Shown here in pieces: positions 12,901 to 21,900 of a stretch of 64,000 bases of DNA. The notes under the pieces were generated by a model. The model did not search any database. It was given only the letters and a program-made list of their open reading frames with translations, and was not told where the DNA came from. The translations under genes were made by a program, and so were the position numbers. Each line of letters starts with the position of its first letter. Within the stretch, counting starts at the first letter, position 1. The stretch is from Acholoe squamosa (Eukaryota > Annelida > Polychaeta > Phyllodocida > Polynoidae). The stretch is from NCBI GenBank assembly GCA_949317995.1, contig OX439046.1, forward strand, positions 59,065,774-59,129,773, given 5' to 3'.

Positions 12901-15900
12901 CCTCAGTAGCACAGACCACTAGGATACCTGCCAGACATCGGTGCGATGTCTTGGTAAAATCCGACGGTCTGGAAAGAGACCGACAGGGCATAGTCGAACC
13001 CGACCTGAAGACTCTGAGAAGTTTTGGGTTGGTTGGTGAGGCTGCCCTTGTCAGCAATGTCCGTCGAACAGTGTTTCCCGTCTGTAATCCACTGAATCGA
13101 GACATTGTCCTGGAGAAAGGCCAGGTGGTCGGTACTGTACAGTACGCTGACAGAAACGGTGAATTCTCTTCACCGGAGGTAGGATCTGTGATCATGCGTC
13201 TCGAGCAAGAAGCTGCAGACATCGAGACGGCGGAAATCGCGAGCACCCGCACGGGGGAGCTCCCTACCTGGCTGTTAGACATGTATGGCGACACCCACCT
13301 GACCCAGCCAGAAGAAAGACTGAAACTGTCCGCCTTACTACATAAGCATGTGGATGTCTTTAAATCCCCAGATGAACCGTTAGGGCGCACCGATCGATGC
13401 ATAACATCGACACGGGTGACGCACAACCTATCCGAGTCCCTTATAGAAGGATTCCGCTCAGCAAGAAAGCTGCGGCGGATGAACAACTTAAGGAGATGTT
13501 GGATACGGGGGTGGTTAGGCCAAGTACTAGTCCCTGGTCCAGTCCCGTCCAGATGGTGACGAAGAAGGATGGGACCATGAGATTCTGCGTCGATTATCGA
13601 TGTCTGAATGGAGTGACTAAGAAAAATGCTTACCCCCTCCCGCACATCGACGAATCCTTGGATGCCCTAGGAGGAAACAAGTGGTTTAGTTGTCTCGATC
13701 TCCAATCTGGATATTGGCAGATCGGGATGAATCCCGACGACGTCGAGAAAACCGCTTTTTCCTACCAGAGGGGGCTCTACGAGTTCGATCGAATGGCGTT
13801 TGGTTTGTGTAACGCCCCCGCCACATTCGAGCGAATGATGGAGGAGATGTTGAGAGGTTTGCTAGGTAAAAGTTGCCTGGTTTACCTCGATGATATCATC
13901 GTCTTCGGCAAAACGACGGATGAAGCGATGGCGAATTCGGGCATGGGGACTGAAGTTGAAACCTAAAAAGTGTCAACTTTTTAGGACTTCAGTCGAGTAC
14001 CTCGGCCGAATCGTGTCTGAACAGGGTATAGAAGCCAACCCGGGGAAAATTAGCGATGTAATGACTTGGGCTAGGCCCACTACAGTGAAGGAAATTCGAT
14101 CCTTCATTGGTTTTTGTTCCTACTACCGAGAGTTCATCCCGGGGTTCGCGGAACTCGTAAGCCCTTTACAGGACTTAGTGATCCAAAAACCTAAAGGTAG
14201 TAGAGGTCGTTACGAGGCATTCGCGCGGACGGAAAGAGCGGAACATGCCTTTGTCGAGTTAAAACGAAGTTTCAGGGAGACACCTGTGCTTCGATTCCCC
14301 ACACCCGACGGTCGTTTTATCTTGGACACTGACGCTAGTAATACCGCGATCGGGGCTGTTCTATCCCAAGTGCAGGATGGAGCAGAGGTCCCGATCTCGT
14401 TTGCTAGCAACACTCTAAGTAAAACACAACGAAATTACTGTACCACCAAAAGGGAACTGCTGGCGGTTGTCGTGTACACCAGGAAGTTTAGGCACTACCT
14501 CTATGGTGGTAACTTCACTATCCGCACCGATCATTCGTCTTTGAAATGGCTCCTGAATTTCAAAGAGGCTGAAGGAATGATGGGTAGGTGGCTGGCCCAC
14601 CTTTCGGAGTTCGGTCTTGAAAACTCTAAGATCGAACATCGAAGTGGGGCCAAGCATCTAAACGCCGATGGTCTTAGTCGTATCCCTGTGCGGCTATGCC
14701 AGAGGTCGGATTGCACAGACTGTGGCAGTCATAATGCTGTTTTGGCAGCTGTAGGTGGTTTAGTAGACAGCCGGGTGGGTGTTGCATTTTGGTCTCTCGA
14801 TGAACTCATTGATGCTCAGAAAGCGGAGGCCGACATCAAACGAGTTGCGGAATGGCTAGTTAAGGGGGCTAAACCCACTAGGCCTGATGTATCAATCGAG
14901 AGCGCCGAGGTACGGAAATTAGTAGGGCAATGGCCTCTATTAACCTTCCGTGAAGGCTTGTTGTGTCGCTGGAAAGTCAAGGCGGGTCGAGCTAGACGCA
15001 CGATTCAAGTAGTTGTACCACGCCAACTGAGGGGCGAGGTACTCTCCTTTTGCCACGGACACCGAACAGCGGCACATTTTGGTCGTAAACGAACGCTCGA
15101 AAAAGTGAAAAGGAGATATTACTGGCCCGGAATGGGAAAGGAAATAGGTCGTTGGGTTCGGCATTGTCCAACCTGTTGCCTGGTAAAGCCCGGCGAGGGC
15201 ATGGGTAAGTCTCCTCTGCACCAAGAGTTGTTCGGGGTGAGATTCGGGAGGATAGCTATGGATATCATCTCGGGATTTACACCCACGCCAAACAAGAATA
15301 CTTGCATGTTAGTAATCCAGGATTACTTCACCAAGTATGTACGCGCTATTCCCCTACCAAATCACACGGCAGAGACCTGTGCAGAGGCCTTCGTGGACGA
15401 TTGGGTCTTGACCTTTGGAGTCCCGTTGCTTCTGCATTCCGACCAAGGTCGAGAATTTGAGTCTCGACTCTTCTCTGAGATGTGTGAATATTTGACGATT
15501 GTAAAACAGAGAACCAATCCATACAGACCACAGAGCGATGGTCAGGTGGAAAGGTTCAATAGAACATTGATTCAGAGTCTGACTATGTTGGTAGACAAAC
15601 ATATGGACGACTGGGATGAACAGGCTAAATATGTGGTGTCCGCATATAACAGCTCTGAGCACAGTTCTACTGGATGCAGTCCAAATATGATGGTATTCGG
15701 GGAAGAAATTCTCATGCCAGCGGATGTGATTTTCGGCTCAATCGAGAACCCACTCCAAGTCCCTTGTTCCGTCACTTTCGTGGAACAACTTCGTGATCGA
15801 TTGAGAGAGAGTTACAGCATGGTAAGAGAAAACCTAGGTAAATCTGCGGAACGCCAGAAGGTCGGGTATGACTATGGGCTAAAGCAGAGAAGATACTCAG

Positions 15901-18900
15901 TTGGGGAACAGATGGTGAGGTACCACACCCCCCAAGCAGCTATGAAGCTTGCCCCCAACTGGGATGGGCCGTTCGTAGTAGATTCTGTCCTCTCTGAGTC
16001 GACATTATTACTTCGATCATCCCGCGGACGGTTGCAAAAGAGCAATGTCGATAGATGGTGGTTGGGCGTAGAGCTATCACAGACTGTCGAGTTGTTGAAA
16101 CCACGACTTGATGATGATTCACCTTCTCGTAAGGCTACGAAAAGGGCTAAGTCTGTTTCTGGACAGGTCGAAATAGAGATCGAAAGGTCGCGGCCGGAAG
16201 TTCAGTCTAAAAAACAAACTACGCAGGGTCATCGAAAACGACAGCAAAAGGCTCGAAAACTGAGCGAGGTGGAGGTGTTGGATGCCAGTAAACCATCAAA
16301 GCGGCGCCGTGGTCGACCAGCCCGTCGAGATAAGTCGAAAGCATCTAAACAGCCTTTGAAGGGATGTCGTAAGCCCGACCCCCCCTCGAAGGTGCGAACG
16401 ACTGAACAAACTCCACATCGAAACGTCTCGATTGAAGTCAGGGATCAGTCACTCCAGTCCGGACCTATGACTCGAGCGAGGCTTAAGCGCCAAGGCTCAT
16501 CAAAGAAACGGTCAGCGAGTGTCGAGGATGAAAGGAAATCCAGAGCAAACACTCTGGCTCCTACATCCACACCGTCACAAGTGATGGGAGGCAGACGCCG
16601 ACGGAAACGGGTTAATAGCCCGGTCGGGCCGGCCACATCAAAGGGCGGCGGGCTAGGAGGGGGTGATAGTAACCCGCCCCGAGGCTCAACACTCGTTCCT
16701 ATAGTAAAGGTAAGAATCAGGAAAAGTCCTAGATTAAACCCTACTCAGTAATCGATGATTCGCACAATACTAAGCAGCAGCTTTACTAACCTGTGTTTTT
16801 AACGAGGCTTTAAAATAACAGGTGCCGTTCTTGGGTAAATCTGTCTGTGGACGTGAAGCCGACAGTGAATAAAAAATTACACAACGAGAAGTCATACGAT
16901 TGCCTCTTAGTTTGAGACAACCTGATGCTAGAAGCATGGAAGTATGGGGCCTCCGACTTTTATTCTGACTGTGAGGATGGGTTCCCAGCATAGGCTGGTG
17001 GATTCTGCCCGAAGGGTAGATCCATATTGGAACCATTTTTTTTTAATCCCGGTAGTCTGATGAAGGGGGGGTGCCCAAATTATCCATGTTAATAGTGTTG
17101 GAACCCATAGACCGCATAGGAAATAACGGCATATGCAAACATTGCGACTGGATAACCAGAGCGTGACGGTGAGGGGAGAGTGAGTCGTTCTATTTTTTGA
17201 GCATTACCTTATTTGGTCATGGCGTGATGCGCTGTGGACCAATAGGGTTCGCCCTCCTCGGTCACGTAGGCCCTTCCTCCAATCAGAGGCGTGCGCCACA
17301 GGGATAAAAGGCCGCGCCGCACACCTCGGAGGTCACATCTGCGGCCCTTCTCGTGAGAGTCGGACGCAGATTAGCTGGACTAAGCCTAGCTTATTCCAGC
17401 TGGTGTACTCCGCCCCGGGGACTTCCTACCTGAGTGTATGAAGTCTCCCCTGCCTAAGTGTCGAGGGACATGACCTGCGTGAGCGCAGGTTCGTGTTCTC
17501 TCGAGGCTCCAGTCTTCGGTCCCTTGAGCCGCCTGAGTGCGGTTCGAGGTACATCGAAGGCACCTTCGAGGCTTCGACCCGCCAGAGTGCGGATCGAGAT
17601 ACCTCGAAGATTCTCTTCGACGTCTCGTCCCGTCTGAGTACGGTTCGAGACCCGCAGTCTTCTCTCTCTCTGGTGGAACCCAGCAGTTCAGGAAGAACCA
17701 TGGGGTCCTCGTCCGACGAGCAGTCAGGGTACAGCTCTTCGGCGAGCCACAAGTCGCAGAAGAAGAAGAAGAAGAAGAAGAAGAAGTCCAAGAGGACCAG
17801 ACCAGAGCAAGAGCTCGAGTCTACCTCGGCTAAGAGTGCTGCCCTTCTGAAGCAGATCGAGGAAGCACAGAAAGCCTTGGCCGAGTCCCAGGAGCGGGAG
17901 AAGGAGCTCCGCCGGAAGGCGAAAGAGGCTTCTAAGCAGCAGAAGCGCGACTTGAAAGTCGCAGCTGCTGCCGCCTCGAGGGACTCCTCCCCCGACGAGA
18001 TGGAGGTCGACGAGCCGTCGACACCTGCTCCATCGAAAAGTGCTACCCCTTCAGGTTCTAAGGGCAAGAAGCCCACTGAATCGAAGGCATCCAAGGGTAC
18101 CTTGAAAGACTTCAAGATCCCTAAGGTGCCCAAGAAGGAAGGTAGCAAGAAGGAATCCGCAGCCAAGAAGGCTCCAGCCCGGGAAAGGAGTAGCGAGTCT
18201 ACTGCACCACCGGAACCTGGAACCAAGCCGTCGGAGGTCGATGCCGGTGCCGTGGAGAGCACCGTATCCTCACCCCCAGACACGGCTAAGGCTGTCGACG
18301 AGTGGAAGCGGCTGTCAGCGATCACTGCCAAACGACGTACTGAGTACGTCGATGACAGGCCACTGACCGAGCTTCAGGACTACCGCAAGAATGGTCAAGT
18401 GGTACTCCCTAGTCTCGTCGGGAAGGATGGTAGTGACGACGAGGAATGGTATTCCGACGATAGTGTTGCCATTGACTGGTATGTCTCGATGATCGAGAAT
18501 ATCACGAATGCCTCAGACTCGTCGGGGGTGTCGCTGCCCGAGCGACAGCGGATTGGATTCGCATGGCGCATCTTCAATCCGGGGCAGCAGTGTGCTTTCG
18601 AGAACTGCACACGTAAGGGGTTCCCCCCTCGCGTATATGCGACAGACGGCAGGTATGCTCGACACTTGGTTGAAGAGCATCGAGCCATCCGTCCGCAGTT
18701 CGGTTGTGTTAAGGTGGAAAAGACCATTCCATGTTATCAGGACCCTGATGACCCGACCTCTCCTCCTTTCGTGACTTCACGAAGGGGCTTGATGGTGCGT
18801 CATCTCAAGTCGTACAAGCAGCCCCATAAGTACAATGCCGAGGGCGCTATCCAACTAGTGGAGACACTGGTTGGAAAGTGTGAACGGAAAGTCGTCCTCG

Positions 18901-21900
18901 GGACCCAGGACCGACAGCTTCTACGAGTGGGAACAAGAGGCCCCACTCTACAGAAGCTGGGAAGTCTGCCAGTTCGACTGAACCTAAGAAGCCTAAGCCG
19001 CAGGCTGCTCCCTCGAAGCCTGAAAAGGCATCGCAAGCCGCCCCGGCCCCGGCTCCTAAAAAGTCGAAGACTGCTTCGACCGGTTCAGCCAAACCAAGCA
19101 CCAGTGGTGCTAAAACTGGAGGCAAGACGGTGGAATCCCGGAGTGGTCGTGATCGGCAACCCAAGGTGACCACCAACTCGTCTCCCCCTGTCAAACCCCC
19201 TGCGGCGGCGGAGGACAGCACCCCAGCTGCCACGCCGCGTGTTCACGTGGGAGGCGCGACACTGACCTCGGCAGCAGGAGCTAGCTTCTCCAACGTCGTG
19301 ACAGGCGCCGACGCCCCAACAGCAACCTTGCGTTGGGAGTTGGCACAGCCTGCCTACGGCGATGGCGTCGAACGTGGGGTCCCGAAGACGTTCGTGGAAC
19401 GTTGTAAGGGACTTCTACAGATGACGGGCAGCCCTGCTATCGACAAGTTCGGTGAGGCATTTCGTGAGGAAGCGAGTGCCTATTTGTTCGGCCTGTTTGA
19501 TAGAACAAACATGGCCATCCGTAACGAGCTCCTTCCGGCTCTTAGGGATGAGGCGCGCCAGACCGTTCAGATGAAGATGGACTCTCGTCTGACCGATGTC
19601 CGAACGCGTCTCAATAACTTTGAGTCACAGGCCCAATATGATATTACCAAGAGGGATAGTATCATAGAAGGTTGGGAGGAAATCGACCGCGAATTCTTCA
19701 GAGTCTTCGGGGTCCAACTCTCGGAATGGATGAAGGACAAGCACCATGGCGTCCGAACCCTGAAGCCCGTTCGAACAGAGCCCTCTCGCGAAGCGCAGAG
19801 GTACCTCGTCGAGGGTGGAGTGGTCCCTGACGTCAGGACGCTGGCGGCTCAGACGAATCCGTTGAGAGAATTGTCTCCAAAGATGGACAGTCTGAGCTCG
19901 GCTATGACGATGTTGGGCCGAGAGCAGGTGGTGCAGGACAAGCCTGACACCCCGGGTAGGTCTCTCGGTGCCTCCGTCTACCCACCAGCAGCCCCGTCTT
20001 CCTCCTCAGTTCCCTTGATAACCCTCTCGGGAACCACCGAGCCTACACCGCCACCGGTCCAGAGAGTGGTGTCACCGAGGATCCATCCGGATCTTCATGG
20101 CATCACACCTCTGGCCCCGGCGAATGTAGCCGTCTGCCCGGACCCGTCGGCTTCCGCCCAAGCAGTAGAACCTGCCGAGGCGGAACAGTCGATGGATATA
20201 GACGGGGACGTCGATGTCGTCGATCATTCTCCAACGCCTCCCCCTGACCAGGGAGACAAGGACGACCGTGAAGGTCAGGAGAGTGACGACGACGACGGAA
20301 GCGACTCAACAGACTCGGCCGTTCTCCACTCAGATGCTGAGGGGGACTCCCGGGATGCACCCGAGACCTCTAACAAGGCTTGGAGTACGACAATGGACCG
20401 TGAGGCCCCATTGCCGGAGTCGCCGACGTTTTCGGGCCAGCTAGCCACCAGTGCTTCACATGAGGAGGAGCGCACTGACGGAGAGCAGGCTGAAATCGAC
20501 GCCGCTACAGGGTCCATCTCGGAGGATCAGTAGTATGATACTACTGCTCCTCCTCTTTAGCTTGGATCGCTGACATCGAACAGAGTCTCGATGTCAGCAC
20601 GGAACCCCCGGGAACTCGTTCCCGGACGACGGTGTACCCTCCACGAGTGGGGGTACCTTTCCTGTCCCCGGACCTCCCTGCGAAGCTGTGTGGTGCCACA
20701 CATCCTCGGCCTCGCGGTCGAAGGACCATCATAGTAGTACTGTACACTATCGATGGGCTTCCTACGCTGGAAGGAGCTTCTCAACGAGACAGGGAGGAAA
20801 CGACATGACCCCGGTTACCATACCCGGTCGTGCCTCCCTCGGATCGACCAGGAGCAGGTCGTGAAGCAGTGTTTCGACACTGGTCTCCTACATTGGATGG
20901 AGCAACGCCTTATAATTTAACTGTGATAATAATTTTTTTTCTACAGTACAGTAGAAACTATATTTCTATATATTCCTCTACTGTTTCTGTCGACTATGTC
21001 GACAGATCCAGTAGTTCATATTATTATCTAATTGTTTAGACTGATCCGGGGTCTCTGAATTTTCAGAGACCTCGTTTCAGTCTAGTGGGGGGTGGTGTGG
21101 TGGTCCTGCGTCGTCTTCGAGGTACCTTCGTGGTCCTCGTGGGCGACGTCGAGAGCACCTCTATTACCCGACACCTGGGGGCGCTGGAGTCCAGCGCCAC
21201 GTCACCACTTGGTCACGTGGCCCTCGACTCCGGTGTATATAAGGCCGTTGTACGGCCTTCCTCAGGGTCAGTCCAGCCCCGACTGACCATCGTGAGCGAT
21301 GGTTGGCGGCTGCCCGGCTACCATATTCTAGTACTCCTCTGTGCTGCTGCACAGAGGAGGCATATGTGGAATATCAACTGTAGACACTAGAAGGCCTAGT
21401 GTCGAACCTGATTTAGAGTCCAAACTCTGCCACCTGTAACTGTGATCGAGAACGGCTGATGCCTATGTGTTATTAGACAATAAAGTTTTAACTGGAACCT
21501 GAATAGTTGTTCTTCGTTGTTTATCGAAAGATTCGATTGAACATCGAGGGGTAGAACACTACAGGATAATCTATAGGGGACTATAGTACCAATCCTGGCC
21601 GTCAGGGGACACCACTGTGCCATAATAAGAAAGAAAGAAACCAAAATGTCTTTCATACTACTTTTAATGTGAATTAGACCTGTCTCAACGAGAAAATACC
21701 ATTTTCAATGTAAAGCTTCCAAAATTAATTTTGAACGTAATCTGAATTTTGGGCAGAATTTAGAGAATTTGTATATAGGCCTAATATGTGTTGCCATGGA
21801 AGCACAATTCCCTTTCCAAATACAGGAATTGAGGAAGCCTAATGATGATTTTCCTGATTTGTTATATTATACTAATTATCAGAGATGTCTAGACAACGGG

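Larger units (their letters stand above)
16752..17699 (+). other. Inter-ORF region of the gypsy element
   Basis: About 950 bases between pol and ORF3. The first part (to about 17200) shows no coding potential but contains a polypurine-type run, GAAGGGGGGG followed by TG, near 17062. The second part holds promoter-like elements and then a hairpin-rich leader (separate entries). The frame of ORF3 stays open back to at least 17493, but the first ATG is 17700. Confidence 0.6.
9340..21563 (+). mobile_element. Ty3/gypsy LTR retrotransposon with an extra ORF3, nearly complete
   Basis: A 12,224-bp element bounded by two 468-bp LTRs and a 4-bp target duplication GGAT (9336-9339 and 21564-21567). Order: 5' LTR, primer-binding site, gag, pol (protease, reverse transcriptase, RNase H, integrase), a 0.95-kb inter-ORF region, ORF3, structured 3' region, polypurine tract, 3' LTR. 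The LTRs differ at only 5 positions (about 1%), so insertion is recent. Pol and ORF3 nevertheless each carry frame breaks. The element is GC-rich with TCGA-rich codons, unlike the AT-rich host intron. It lies in intron 1 of the EF-hand gene in sense orientation, so its promoters and polyadenylation signals could affect that gene. Confidence 0.95.

Noticed and set aside
17493..17699. N-terminal extension of ORF3 upstream of ATG 17700
   Set aside because: The frame is open but starts with GTG and lies in the hairpin array; 17700 has an ideal Kozak context.
19130..20533. Separate gene starting at 19130
   Set aside because: There is no ATG at 19130 (it is GTG), and a continuous Lys/Pro/Ser linker in the same frame extends back to 18884, so it is the second half of ORF3.
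17700..20533. Envelope protein of an endogenous retrovirus
   Set aside because: No signal peptide, cleavage site, fusion peptide or membrane helix.
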